DNA of 64,000 nt from Flavobacteriales bacterium (GTDB lineage: Bacteria > Bacteroidota > Bacteroidia > Flavobacteriales > UBA1820). The translations under genes and the position numbers were made by a program. The notes beneath the pieces were generated by a model. The model was not told where the DNA came from. It made no database searches and saw nothing but the letters and a program-made list of their open reading frames with translations. Shown in pieces: positions 22,731 to 32,485 of this stretch. Location of the stretch: positions 1 through 64,000 of the forward strand of contig QALN01000002.1 in the NCBI GenBank assembly GCA_003150615.1, given 5' to 3'. Positions within the stretch are counted from its first letter, which is position 1; the number at the start of each line of letters is the position of its first letter.

Positions 22731-25516
22731 GTCTAAGCACGAGTCCAGAATTTTATGTAAACATGAAAAATCCTCCTGTATGGAACGATCTGTTCGGTTG
22801 GGAGGATCAGGATGACGATGTTAAGCAGTTCTTTAAAGAAGAGGCTTATAAGGTCAAGTACGGGGTGACTATCAATGGTACGTTCATCCCTCCATGGCTT
22901 TATTGGCATGTTAATTTCTTTCCCGTATTCCAGGATCTTCCAAACGGGGAACGTGTGCCAGCGATCAGTCGTTTGCGTGATAACGAATGGTTTTTCGCCG
23001 AGATGTACCAACGTGCCCGTATGGAGAAGAAAGGGTTGGGAATGTTTGGTACTCGTCGTTTTGGCAAGGCTCTTCTGGACTCGGAGCTGATATATACTCC
23101 TCATGGATCTAAGAAAATAGGATTCGCCGATATAGGAGATATCATATACGGTGATGACGGGAAGCTTACTACCATAGTGGGCGTATACCCTCAGGGATTC
23201 GTTGATACGTACAAAGTGACCTTTGAGGACGGTCGCAGCGTGGTGTGTTGCGGGCAGCACCAGTGGAAAGTCAAGTATCATGGTGATTATAAGGTTATGA
23301 GCACTATGGGTATCATCCATTCTGACTTCTCCAAAATGACTATAGATATTGGGGAGGCGGTAGATTTCCCTGAGCGGCGGTGGCTGATATCGCCCCAGCT
23401 CATGGGGTCTCTGGCCGCCTCCTTCCTTTGTGGAGCTACCGACAGGATCTTTGAGCTAAGCAAGAAGGAGATGGATGATGTCATTTATTCATCCAGAAAA
23501 CAGAAAGAGTTGTTCATAGGATCGTTTATGAAGATCGCTTGCGGTATAAATACCGGTGACGATCGTTTTAAGGTCGTTTATAAAAGCGAGTATATTATAT
23601 CCTTTGTAAGAAAAATATTTTGGTCTATGGGGTATTATTGTGTCATGGATGGTGAAGATATGTATATATCTAAGACTCACGATAGGCTTAGGATATCTGA
23701 TATAGATTATTACGGTAGATATAAGGCTACTTGTATTGAGGTCGATAATAAATCGCATCAGTTTCTTACTACCAATTTTGTCGTATCCCATAATACGACC
23801 ATCATGTCATCACTTCTCCAGATGAACGCTACCATGACGATCGGGCTTAGCCATTCCGTGGTAGGTTTCAGCGATAGCGATTTATCTAATATAGGTGAGT
23901 ATTGTGAGTATGGTCTTGATCATGTACATCCTTTTTTTAGGATCAACAGAACCAAGACCGACTGGAGTTCGGGCGTTACATTAGGCAAGAGGATGTCCAA
24001 TGGCGTACGTGATATCCATGCCATTATCTCTATAGCCAACATCAACATGGGTAGGAAGACCTCCACGCAGAAGACGGCTGGTTTGACACCGGCTACGGCT
24101 ATTTTCGACGAGGTAGGTAAAGGTCCGATAAAGAAGCCTTACACGGCCGCCATGCCATCCTACGACACGCCTTATGGCTGGCGTCTTAGTCCTATCTTGG
24201 CCGGTACCGGTGGTGAGGTGGAGTTGTCTAAGGACGCTCAAGAGATGTTCTCCGATCCCGAGACATATAACCTTCTGGTCATGGACTGGGATATTTTAAA
24301 TCGTAGAGCCATGAAAGGGAAAACATGGAAAGAACGGAAATGGGCGATGTTCGTTCCCGGTCAGATGGCTAACTCCGGTGTTAAGAGAACTATAGGATTG
24401 GGCGATTATCTTGGTAAGCCTGATGACAAGAAGCTTAATAAGATCAAGATCGACGCTACTGATTTCGATGCTAGTACCAATAAACTTAATGAGGAACGGA
24501 AGAAACTATCTACAAAAGATAGGGTTGCGTACACTTCTCATACTATGTTCTATCCATTTACGATCGATGACTGTTTTTTAAGCTCATCCCAGAACCTATT
24601 TCCGGTCGAGTACGCTATCAAGCATAAGAACGATCTCCTTGAGTCGGGGCAATATAGCGGTATGCTGTGTGATGTCTTTCTTGAGTCAGGTAATAAACTG
24701 GGGACTACTAAATCGAATAAGCAACTGGCTGGATTCCCGTTTAGCGGCGGTGTTATTGACGCTCCTGTCCAGATATTCGAGATGCCTCAATCCAATAGGT
24801 TTGATGATTTTATTTATGTGGCGGGCCAAGATCCGTATAAGCAGGCCAAGTCTGATACTCCTTCATTGGGATCCTTTTATATATTCAAAAGGCGTGTTGG
24901 TATCCGAGATCCTTATGCCTATAGAATAGTTGCCTCTTACGTATCCCGCCCATCATCTATAGACCAATTCTGCCGTACGTGCGAGGTGCTTCAGAAGGGA
25001 TATGGTGCTATATGCCTTATGGAGAACGCTGACCAGATGTATGAGCAGTATCTTAATCGGAAGAGCGGTATGCCGGCATCTTTCTTCTTATTCGCTGGTG
25101 AGGCTATAGCCAATAAGTATGTGAAGGCCGGCTCCCGGCAGAATAGCAAGCTGGGGCTATATCCTACCCCCGGCAACCAGAACCTGCTCTTCTCCTGTGT
25201 GGTGGATTATTGCTGGCAGGATTTCGTTATTGGTTATGATGATAGTACCGGTCTTGATATAACGGTTAAAGGTATTGAGTTGATTGATGATATAGCTCTT
25301 TTGGATGAGATAATACAGTATAAGCCCGGATTGAACGTCGATAGGATAATAGCCTTCGGGCATGCGTTGGTTCTCGCCAGATATTTTGACGATAACAATT
25401 ACATGCCTAAATCGAAGATCGAGGAGATGAATAATGCCCGCAAGGAAGACGCTTATAAACACCATGAGGTATATGCCTCTGCCTTTGGATCGGTATCTAT
25501 AGGAGCTTTTAGGTAA
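22727..25516 (+). CDS. Terminase large subunit split by an in-frame intein
   Basis: 929 residues, of which about 687 are the terminase proper. The ATPase P-loop is interrupted: GTRRFGK (about 108-114) precedes the intein and TTIMSS follows it, so splicing restores the Walker A Gly-Lys-Thr. Walker B is AIFDEVGK in the following region. The nuclease domain occupies the C-terminal third, with an acidic site beginning at YVAGQDPYKQAK and later Asp-rich segments (DDIALLDEI). Terminase pumps DNA into the procapsid and cuts concatemers. The extein is longer than the 500-600 residues typical of phage terminases, as in some gut phages. It overlaps the preceding gene by 4 bp. Confidence 0.93.
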   Translation: MSLSTSPEFYVNMKNPPVWNDLFGWEDQDDDVKQFFKEEAYKVKYGVTINGTFIPPWLYWHVNFFPVFQDLPNGERVPAISRLRDNEWFFAEMYQRARMEKKGLGMFGTRRFGKALLDSELIYTPHGSKKIGFADIGDIIYGDDGKLTTIVGVYPQGFVDTYKVTFEDGRSVVCCGQHQWKVKYHGDYKVMSTMGIIHSDFSKMTIDIGEAVDFPERRWLISPQLMGSLAASFLCGATDRIFELSKKEMDDVIYSSRKQKELFIGSFMKIACGINTGDDRFKVVYKSEYIISFVRKIFWSMGYYCVMDGEDMYISKTHDRLRISDIDYYGRYKATCIEVDNKSHQFLTTNFVVSHNTTIMSSLLQMNATMTIGLSHSVVGFSDSDLSNIGEYCEYGLDHVHPFFRINRTKTDWSSGVTLGKRMSNGVRDIHAIISIANINMGRKTSTQKTAGLTPATAIFDEVGKGPIKKPYTAAMPSYDTPYGWRLSPILAGTGGEVELSKDAQEMFSDPETYNLLVMDWDILNRRAMKGKTWKERKWAMFVPGQMANSGVKRTIGLGDYLGKPDDKKLNKIKIDATDFDASTNKLNEERKKLSTKDRVAYTSHTMFYPFTIDDCFLSSSQNLFPVEYAIKHKNDLLESGQYSGMLCDVFLESGNKLGTTKSNKQLAGFPFSGGVIDAPVQIFEMPQSNRFDDFIYVAGQDPYKQAKSDTPSLGSFYIFKRRVGIRDPYAYRIVASYVSRPSSIDQFCRTCEVLQKGYGAICLMENADQMYEQYLNRKSGMPASFFLFAGEAIANKYVKAGSRQNSKLGLYPTPGNQNLLFSCVVDYCWQDFVIGYDDSTGLDITVKGIELIDDIALLDEIIQYKPGLNVDRIIAFGHALVLARYFDDNNYMPKSKIEEMNNARKEDAYKHHEVYASAFGSVSIGAFR
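23069..23794 (+). other. Intein (class-3-like) inside the terminase large subunit
   Basis: 242 residues between GK and T of the P-loop. Block A ALLDSELIYTPHGSKKI begins with Ala, not Cys or Ser. Block B contains VVCCGQHQW (His, then Trp). Block F contains ATCIEVD with a Cys, and block G ends NFVVSHN. The Ala-1, block-B Trp and block-F Cys are features of class 3 inteins, which use the block-F Cys as first nucleophile; the usual Thr in block G is Ser here. The middle (FLCGATDR... LFIGSFMKIACGI... IFWSMGYYC) looks like a degenerate LAGLIDADG endonuclease, so it may be splicing-only. Confidence 0.85.
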
Positions 25517-25536
25517 ATGAATGTCAATTAAACGCC

Positions 25537-25544
25537 TATCTTTG
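25537..25544 (+). promoter_or_regulatory. Bacteroides-type -7 box before the portal gene
   Basis: TATCTTTG, 22 bases upstream of the portal ATG and after the terminase stop. No convincing TTTG -33 box. Together with the clean intergenic gap it suggests separate expression of the structural block. Confidence 0.6.
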
Positions 25545-25566
25545 TTGTAAATAAAATTGAATAATC

Positions 25567-28329
25567 ATGGAAGTGTTTAATAGAGATCATTCGTTTCCAG
25601 CAAAAGGAGCGTTATTAGGATTACCTCCTCAGGCTATTTCCACGAAGAAAAAGAACAGGAAATGGAAGGAGGATTGTATGGACGCTCTTGAGACGATAGG
25701 GTTGAAACAGTATGATCGTAACCAGATGTACCGTGACTATTATCTGATGGCGGATGGTAAGTTATCTTTTATGGAGATGGCGGATGTTATCCCACAGTTA
25801 AGAAACGTACAGAAGTTAAGGAGTGATATAAGGATACCCTCTTTCTTGAAGCATTATGATATCATAGGTGGTATCGTGAATGCCTTTGAGGGATGGTTGA
25901 CGAACCTACAGGATAAATATACTATTAACGAGGTAGGGGATCTGGCTATAAGCGAGTACGAGGATACGATGTCCAACTTACTTCACCGCCATATCCAAGA
26001 ACAGTGGGATATTATAGTCAACCAACGTCTTGTTGAGGCCGGGCTTGATCCTACATACAATGAGTTTAATTCCGAGGAGGAACGTCAGGCTTACGCCCAG
26101 CAAATCCAGCAGGCCAAGGCGTCTATGACCCCTGACGATATCCAGAGGTTCATGAGCACCAGATGGAAGACGCAGGCGGCTGTATGGGGAGATCATACGA
26201 TCGAGGCTGATCGTAGCAGGTTTTATATGGATGAGCTTGACAGGGAGAATTTCCGGGATCGTCTTCTTAGCGGAAAGATGTTTCGTAATCATTTCGTCGG
26301 TTTTGATTACTATCGACCGGAGGTGTGGAGTCCGATGGAGGTGTTCCATCCTGATGTAAAATATCCGCAATATGGATCTTATGTAGGCCGTCTTCATTAT
26401 TATGAGGGTGTTGAGTTGATATCAAAATACGGCCATAAGATGACGGCCAAGGATAAACGCCGGATTATGGGCGGTGATGATGATTACGAGGGATGGGTAT
26501 CCAATGACGGTACTAGGTATGATTGGAAGAAAAAGAAGCCGTCTATTACCGGTATGTATGAGAATGAGGTTATTCCATGGAAAGGATACCATGACTATGA
26601 GTCTATAGTCGCCGCTGAGGACTATTATGGTGTTCCTATGGGAGAGTACCATACCTTCGGGCCGGACGGAGAGGAACACACCCAGCCCCGCTTCTTGCCC
26701 CGCTTCCATCCCTTTGGCTATTTTAACTCTGACATGTCCAATGGAAAGAGATATGAGATAGATTCCCGTCTTTTTAGAGTCATGGAAGGATATTGGGTGT
26801 CCATGAAACCGGTATTTCTAATAACTTACATGACGGAGACCGGGATGGTAGATCAGGAGCTTGTTGCCGACGAGCTATTACCTGAGTTTTTGGAGAAGAA
26901 CGGGATAAAGAAGGTGAAGAGGGTGATGGCAGAAGCCGTTGGCGATCCTGAGGTTAATACCTATATCTTGGAGTATGTGCCTGAGGTTAGGTTTGGAGTT
27001 AAGATTACTGGAGGTAATTTAATGGATAAACCTATATATATAGGGGGAGATCCAATACCTCATCAGATACATGGTGACAGCAGTCTATATGATTATGTCA
27101 TTCCGGTGTCTGGATTCATAGGGTCAAGCCTTGCCGATCGCATACAGCCGTTCCAGATGATGTATAATCTTGCTATGAACCAGCTATACAATAACGCAGA
27201 GAAGGAGATCGGTAAGTTCTTCTTAGGCGACTTAGGATTCCTGCCTACGGAATATAAGGATATGATGGACAAGAAAGGGGCTTTGGCTACTTTCATGCAG
27301 ATCGTTAAGTCTGTCTCGTTTATGGGTGTAGGTGGTAATGACACGAACAATCCTTACCAGAATCCGCAGATGAGTAGCATATATAACCAGTTTGGTGTAT
27401 ATGATCTTACTAATACGGATCAGATAAGATCCCGTATGGAAATGGCGTCTTACGCCTATATGATGGCTTATAGGATGATAGGTATATCCGAGCAAGCGAT
27501 GGGTCAGTCAACTAGATACGAGAGTTCTACGGGCGTAAAACAGGGAGTTAACGCCACTATGTTACAGACTCAGACTTACTTCAATGATTTCGATGACTTC
27601 AAGAAACGGACATTGGATATTCATCTTGCGGTAGCTCAAGTATGTCAGAAGGAAGGATACGATTGGACCGTGATGTACAGGAACAGCGATCTGTCCTTGG
27701 CTTACATCAGTCTTACGGATAATAGCTTGTCGTTACGTCATCTTAATGTTATGGCTGTCTCTAATTCCAAGAAACGTCTGGAATTGGAGAATTTGAAGCA
27801 ATATATATTACAGACGAATACTTTGGGCAATGACTTGCTTGATATCACTAGAATGATGAATGCCAACTCGACGGCTGAGATGAATCAGATAGGAAGGGAT
27901 GCCAGATCTTACGCAGATCGTGTAAGACAGGAGGAGTACCAGAATCAACAACGACTTGTACAGCAAAAAGCCGAGGCCGATCAACAGGCCCGTAATGACG
28001 AGCATGAGAAGGAGAAGGAGCTGGCTTATATCAAGGGTAACTTCGATTTACGGGGTAAGAGCATAATGACCGCCGGTCAAGCGGCTAGGACACAAGATAA
28101 CGCAGAGGGTATGGATTATGTGGAAGCTATAGCGGATCGAGCCTTGAAGGAAAGAGATCTGGATATCCGTGAGGAGGATATGAGAACCAGGCAGGCTAAT
28201 GCCGAGGCTGAGCGAAGATCTCGTGAGGAGATAGAGAAAAGGAAGTTGGAATTAAAGGAAAAGGAGATAGATGCTAGGAATAAACGTTCTGATACAGATA
28301 GGTTTACGTCAATAATAAACAAGAGTTGA
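25567..28329 (+). CDS. Portal protein
   Basis: 920 residues, large for a portal. The central region is typical in order: membrane/stem-type helices near 500-560 (PFQMMYNLAMNQLYNNAEKE), a wing-rich N-terminal half, then FMGVGGNDTNNPYQNPQMSS and the helix with QIRSRMEMASYAYMMAYR. From about 740 a long coiled coil (DRVRQEEYQNQQRLVQQKAEADQ... ERRSREEIEKRKLELKEKE) forms the C-terminal barrel. It forms the dodecameric ring through which DNA enters. The assignment is supported by position after terminase and by length and coil pattern. No protease motif is seen. Confidence 0.78.
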   Translation: MEVFNRDHSFPAKGALLGLPPQAISTKKKNRKWKEDCMDALETIGLKQYDRNQMYRDYYLMADGKLSFMEMADVIPQLRNVQKLRSDIRIPSFLKHYDIIGGIVNAFEGWLTNLQDKYTINEVGDLAISEYEDTMSNLLHRHIQEQWDIIVNQRLVEAGLDPTYNEFNSEEERQAYAQQIQQAKASMTPDDIQRFMSTRWKTQAAVWGDHTIEADRSRFYMDELDRENFRDRLLSGKMFRNHFVGFDYYRPEVWSPMEVFHPDVKYPQYGSYVGRLHYYEGVELISKYGHKMTAKDKRRIMGGDDDYEGWVSNDGTRYDWKKKKPSITGMYENEVIPWKGYHDYESIVAAEDYYGVPMGEYHTFGPDGEEHTQPRFLPRFHPFGYFNSDMSNGKRYEIDSRLFRVMEGYWVSMKPVFLITYMTETGMVDQELVADELLPEFLEKNGIKKVKRVMAEAVGDPEVNTYILEYVPEVRFGVKITGGNLMDKPIYIGGDPIPHQIHGDSSLYDYVIPVSGFIGSSLADRIQPFQMMYNLAMNQLYNNAEKEIGKFFLGDLGFLPTEYKDMMDKKGALATFMQIVKSVSFMGVGGNDTNNPYQNPQMSSIYNQFGVYDLTNTDQIRSRMEMASYAYMMAYRMIGISEQAMGQSTRYESSTGVKQGVNATMLQTQTYFNDFDDFKKRTLDIHLAVAQVCQKEGYDWTVMYRNSDLSLAYISLTDNSLSLRHLNVMAVSNSKKRLELENLKQYILQTNTLGNDLLDITRMMNANSTAEMNQIGRDARSYADRVRQEEYQNQQRLVQQKAEADQQARNDEHEKEKELAYIKGNFDLRGKSIMTAGQAARTQDNAEGMDYVEAIADRALKERDLDIREEDMRTRQANAEAERRSREEIEKRKLELKEKEIDARNKRSDTDRFTSIINKS

Positions 28330-28367
28330 TTACAAGTTTTGTAAATATTTTTACAAAATATGTAATC
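28328..28367. promoter_or_regulatory. AT-rich nested palindrome after the portal gene
   Basis: GATTACA...TGTAATC encloses TTTTGTAAA...TTTACAAAA, giving a 40-base imperfect palindrome directly overlapping the portal stop. It lacks a T-run, so it may be a regulator site or mRNA hairpin instead of a terminator. A -7 box (TACTTTTG, 28433-28440) follows before the scaffold-like gene. Confidence 0.45.
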
Positions 28368-28463
28368 ATTTTGGCGTAAAATTCTGTCATATACTATAAT
28401 GGGTTTGATTTAATTGGTAATTGGATTAATAATACTTTTGTAAAAAGCAAAAAAGGAAATTGT

Positions 28464-29618
28464 ATGAATGACATGGGTGATTTCGCTAAGGGTTTTAAGA
28501 CCATGAGTGTCGAGGAACTTTTTTACCGTGGTGACGGTGATGGCGATAAGAATAATATCGAGGGTAAATATGATAAGGATGGTAATCCTATAGGTGATAC
28601 CAATAAAGAGCCTGCCGACGGCGGAGCGGCTGACGGTGGCGGGGATAAGGGCGGCGATGCGGTCACCGCAGACCCTGATTCCATTGGCGAAGGCGGTACT
28701 GATAATAATGTAGTATCAGGATTTAACGGAAAATCCTTTTTGGAGAAGATGGCCGCTAGAGGTATTATCGATAGTATTGACAACCTTGATATTATGGTAG
28801 ATGATAAACCGGTCGATCTTTCTACTATCACGAAAGAGGATGATTTACTCGATATAGTGGAGGGATTGATCAAGGACAAGGCTGATGAGTTGTTGAAAGA
28901 CAAGGTTGATACCGGTTCGATGTCTGATTTCATGAAGAAGATGATAGAGGTGGATAAGGCCGGTGGTAACGTTGGCCAACTATTAAGCCAATATCAGAGT
29001 ATTCAGGCTCCGTTGGATAGCCTTGATATGAGTAATAAAAATGATCAGCTTGCGGTTATCCAGCATTATTATAAGATGTTGGGTATGCCGGAAGACGAGA
29101 TAAAGGATAATATGGAGATGATGATCGGCAAGGGCGATGAGTTTATTGAGTCCAAGGCCAATAAGTTCCATGATATCCTGAAAAAGGAGATGGATAACCT
29201 TATCGAGGAGGAGAAAAAAAAGTCCGAGAAAAGGAGACAGAAATTAGTTGAGCAGATGAAAGTCTATAAGAAAGGTCTAAAGACATCTATAAGCTCAGGA
29301 TTTCAGTTGACTGACACGATGATAGGTAAGGCTGTCGATTTCGTTACCAAGCCGATAGACAATCAAGGTCATACGGCTATAGATAAAGCTTATTCGGAGG
29401 CTATCAAGAATCCGGACATGGCCGCTGATTTGGCCTTGTTCTTGATGAATAAGGACGAGTTCCTTAAACAGAAAACCAACAAGGCTAAGATGGAGGTTAA
29501 TAAGAAGACCATCACTCTTCTTTCTGGCAATAAGGGAGGAAAGCAGAATAAGACTAATATCGATAACGATACTATAGAAGCTAACTTCCTTGATCTGAGT
29601 GGATCAAAGAGTGTATAA
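28464..29618 (+). CDS. Scaffold-like protein
   Basis: 384 residues. The N-terminal part (to about 85) is Gly/Asp-rich and disordered (GDGDKNNIEGKYDKDGNPIG; ADGGAADGGGDKGGDA), followed by helical and coiled-coil segments rich in Lys and Asp, ending in a basic tail. This low-complexity acidic head plus helical body, placed between portal and major capsid genes, is typical of phage scaffolding proteins that are removed during capsid maturation. A protease domain is not seen, and an upstream -7 box and AAAAAGGAAA ribosome site are present. Confidence 0.65.
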   Translation: MNDMGDFAKGFKTMSVEELFYRGDGDGDKNNIEGKYDKDGNPIGDTNKEPADGGAADGGGDKGGDAVTADPDSIGEGGTDNNVVSGFNGKSFLEKMAARGIIDSIDNLDIMVDDKPVDLSTITKEDDLLDIVEGLIKDKADELLKDKVDTGSMSDFMKKMIEVDKAGGNVGQLLSQYQSIQAPLDSLDMSNKNDQLAVIQHYYKMLGMPEDEIKDNMEMMIGKGDEFIESKANKFHDILKKEMDNLIEEEKKKSEKRRQKLVEQMKVYKKGLKTSISSGFQLTDTMIGKAVDFVTKPIDNQGHTAIDKAYSEAIKNPDMAADLALFLMNKDEFLKQKTNKAKMEVNKKTITLLSGNKGGKQNKTNIDNDTIEANFLDLSGSKSV

Positions 29619-29637
29619 CATTAAAAGATAGATAATT

Positions 29638-31332
29638 ATGAATCCTTTTTTAACAAAAAGTTTTCCGGCTACCGTGAATGGTGATAACGTTATTGCCTTC
29701 ACCGATGCCAAGAACTATAAGACTTCGCTCGTAGATCATAACTTAGGCTCATTGGCGAGCTGGTATTATGAGGATCCTGATAAGAATCATTTGGGTCTGT
29801 TGAATCTGTTCTCTAATATCGCTAATTACCCCGTTCCGATGTATATGGGTATGATTAATAACGGCGCTACGATCTCCGTTAACGGTATTGGAGCTTCTTT
29901 CCGTTATGATTTACCTGTTACAAAGACATTCGCTGTCGTTACGGCTGAGGATACTTCAGGTCATCATCTAAAACCGGGTATTGACGGTAGTTTGTTTGAT
30001 ATCGTTTTGAATACCTCTGAGTTTACGGCTTATGATGTCATCACCTATGACGCCGCTAACGGCTGTAATATCCTTATCTCAGGTGAAATCCCGTCTAAGA
30101 CAGAAGGTGACTTGACACGTTATTGGTGTCATGTTATCGGTGGTAAGGCTAAATACTTCCCTAAAGAGAAATTACGTCCTGGTATCCGTTATTGGAAGAT
30201 CGGTCATGCTCTTGGTGAGTACAGCACTCAGTTCTCTAAGGTATCTGGAGCTGACAAGGCCGGTTCCATGACCTGTGAGTTCCGTTTAGGAAACCACCGT
30301 GGTGTTGAAGGAGAGACAACTATGTATGCTGGTATGAAGTCCATGCAGGCCGCCCAGAACAGCACTTCAGAGTTTGTGGAGACCGCTCTTCATCGTATGA
30401 ATGCCATGAGAAGTGAGTATGAGGGTAATATTCCTGATCTGGCTATTATCGGTAAGACTGTTAATGGTAGACTTGATTTGCGTACAGCTAAAGTAGCCTC
30501 TACGTTGGAGGTGTTCTGTATGGCTGAGTTGGTTAAGCTGGAAGCTAGACAGTTGATGTGGCAAGAAGGTGGTATTATCATGGATCAAAATGGTCCTATC
30601 CATTTGAATGAAGGTGTCTATCGTCAGCTTCGCCGTGGTTACACTATCTACTATAGCCGCCCGATGGGTATTACTAAGGATACGCTTATGGCTGCCGCAG
30701 CTTATATTTTCCGTGGACGTCAGGATCTTCCTATTACGGAACGTAAGATTAAGTTCAAGGTAGGAGCTATGGCTATGATTAACTTAGAGAAGTTGATCAG
30801 GGAATCGTTCTTCACTACCTTGCAGAACTTAAGCTGGGGTATGGGAAGCGATAGGATGTTGCCTTCTAATCCTATTTCCGGTACTAACGACGCCATGATC
30901 TTAGGTCCTGTTCAGGTTAAGGGAGCTTTCATCCCGGGCATCGGTAATGTTGAGTTCGAGCATGATCCTTCTTTGGATTACGCCGACATGACAGATCGTA
31001 GCGAGTTGGTGAATGGCATGTATCCTAGATCCTCTTATTCTTGTATTATCGAGAATATCACTGACGCTGGATCGACTAACGCGTATTCCGCTATTCCTAA
31101 TACGGCTAACGCTAAGTTAGGTAATATGAACAACAACGTATTCTATATCAAACCAGAAGGTGTAAGTATGTGGTGGGGTTATGAATACGGTCGTTGGGCA
31201 CACAAAGCCAACGGTAATGAGATCGTATCATCCTTGCCGGGCATGAAAGAGCAATTCTGGTGCCACTCTGCTTCCGCAGCATGGGTTATGGATAATAGTA
31301 AGTTCTTGATTATCGAGCTTCAACCGAACTAA
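29638..31332 (+). CDS. Major capsid protein candidate
   Basis: 564 residues, directly following the scaffold-like gene. The sequence is globular and beta-rich with HK97-like character: an N-terminal segment ending in helix (HNLGSLASWYYEDPDKNHLG), a large mixed region, then MAELVKLEARQLMWQEGG (spine-helix-like), a GMGSDRMLPSNPISG loop and a C-terminal beta-rich domain. No signal or transmembrane segment is present. Position and size support capsid, but the fold is not directly verifiable here. A strong terminator follows the stop by about 40 bases. Confidence 0.7.
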   Translation: MNPFLTKSFPATVNGDNVIAFTDAKNYKTSLVDHNLGSLASWYYEDPDKNHLGLLNLFSNIANYPVPMYMGMINNGATISVNGIGASFRYDLPVTKTFAVVTAEDTSGHHLKPGIDGSLFDIVLNTSEFTAYDVITYDAANGCNILISGEIPSKTEGDLTRYWCHVIGGKAKYFPKEKLRPGIRYWKIGHALGEYSTQFSKVSGADKAGSMTCEFRLGNHRGVEGETTMYAGMKSMQAAQNSTSEFVETALHRMNAMRSEYEGNIPDLAIIGKTVNGRLDLRTAKVASTLEVFCMAELVKLEARQLMWQEGGIIMDQNGPIHLNEGVYRQLRRGYTIYYSRPMGITKDTLMAAAAYIFRGRQDLPITERKIKFKVGAMAMINLEKLIRESFFTTLQNLSWGMGSDRMLPSNPISGTNDAMILGPVQVKGAFIPGIGNVEFEHDPSLDYADMTDRSELVNGMYPRSSYSCIIENITDAGSTNAYSAIPNTANAKLGNMNNNVFYIKPEGVSMWWGYEYGRWAHKANGNEIVSSLPGMKEQFWCHSASAAWVMDNSKFLIIELQPN

Positions 31333-31369
31333 TTCGGATAAGTTTTTTCATATATGTAATTTGGTTTTT

Positions 31370-31400
31370 AGAGGGGAGGATATTCCTCTCCTCTTTTTTT
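31370..31400 (+). terminator. Terminator after the major capsid gene
   Basis: AGAGGGGAGGA and TCCTCTCCTCT form a near-perfect stem around a TAT loop and are followed by seven T. This separates capsid from the following structural genes. Confidence 0.85.
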
Positions 31401-31418
31401 AAGTAACGCAAAAAGGAA

Positions 31419-32483
31419 ATGAAAGAAATTTTAAAATCAAGGAAGGTATTGGCCGAGGTAAACGGTTTTAATATCATGTCAGATACCTTATATGAGGTTG
31501 TAGGCAAACACGATGGAAGTGCTCCTCAGGCCTTTCAAGACGCTAATATAGCTAAAGCTCCGTTCCCGGAGAACGCTACTCACGTATGTTGCCCTTGGGA
31601 TGATTTCTCCAAGGCCTATAACACCGGTTTTTATCCAAGATCAAGATGCTATAATGGTCTTGACAAGAATGAGATCGACAGGCTCGTCAAACAGCGGGTA
31701 GATAATATCATGAAGCCTTTCGAGGAAATGTCGCAGATGGATCTATCTCAAACCAATTTAGAATTTTGGGATGACGCTAAGGATAAGATCTTCATGGGTA
31801 AGGTTTATAATACGGCTAATACCGTAGATCTATTTTATTTATATCTGGCTGTATTTTCCGGCATGTTGACTCCTCAGGAAATGGATGGCGATCCTGTCTT
31901 CATGAACTCCATGTTCTGTTTCGTGGAGAAAGACAATATGAAGGATTTCGTTCAGCAGCGTGAGATCAATAAGATGAACATCAGCTATAAGTTTATCAGC
32001 GCCCTTAAGAAAGGCGGCGACGATCGTCAGGCTGTCATCGATCTTCTTCTTTACATCGGTATCGTAACTCGCCCGGATTTCACGGAGGATGAGTATTATA
32101 CAGGATCTCTATCAAACTGGATGAATGAGAAGAAGACCAATGTTGATTATCTGCTTGATATCTGGGATCGGTCATTGGAAGGTGATTTCAAGGAAGTTCT
32201 TGAGTTTTACCGTATCGTAAACGTCCTTCAACGAAATGGTCGTATCAATATGACTCCATCCGGATTACAATATAATGGCCAGATCATAGGACCTGACGTT
32301 CGGACATCCGCTGAGTTCTTGGCTGCCAAGAAAGACTTTATTAACATAAAGGCTAATGTATTGGATGAGTATGAGGAGATCATATCTATGTCTAATATCG
32401 ATAATAAGTCCAAGACCAAGAAGGTTAAGGATATTAAGAAGAAGGATGGCGTAGAGGAAGGTGATAAGGTTAAGGAGGAATAA
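31419..32483 (+). CDS. Structural protein of the head/neck module
   Basis: 354 residues. The N-terminal half contains two Cys (HVCCPWDDF) and a helical mid-section (NEIDRLVKQRVDNIMKPFEEM); the C-terminus is very basic and helical (KSKTKKVKDIKKKDG). No family is recognised. Located between the capsid and the connector-like gene and probably virion-associated. Start preceded by AAAAAGGAAA. Confidence 0.6.
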   Translation: MKEILKSRKVLAEVNGFNIMSDTLYEVVGKHDGSAPQAFQDANIAKAPFPENATHVCCPWDDFSKAYNTGFYPRSRCYNGLDKNEIDRLVKQRVDNIMKPFEEMSQMDLSQTNLEFWDDAKDKIFMGKVYNTANTVDLFYLYLAVFSGMLTPQEMDGDPVFMNSMFCFVEKDNMKDFVQQREINKMNISYKFISALKKGGDDRQAVIDLLLYIGIVTRPDFTEDEYYTGSLSNWMNEKKTNVDYLLDIWDRSLEGDFKEVLEFYRIVNVLQRNGRINMTPSGLQYNGQIIGPDVRTSAEFLAAKKDFINIKANVLDEYEEIISMSNIDNKSKTKKVKDIKKKDGVEEGDKVKEE

Positions 32484-32485
32484 CG

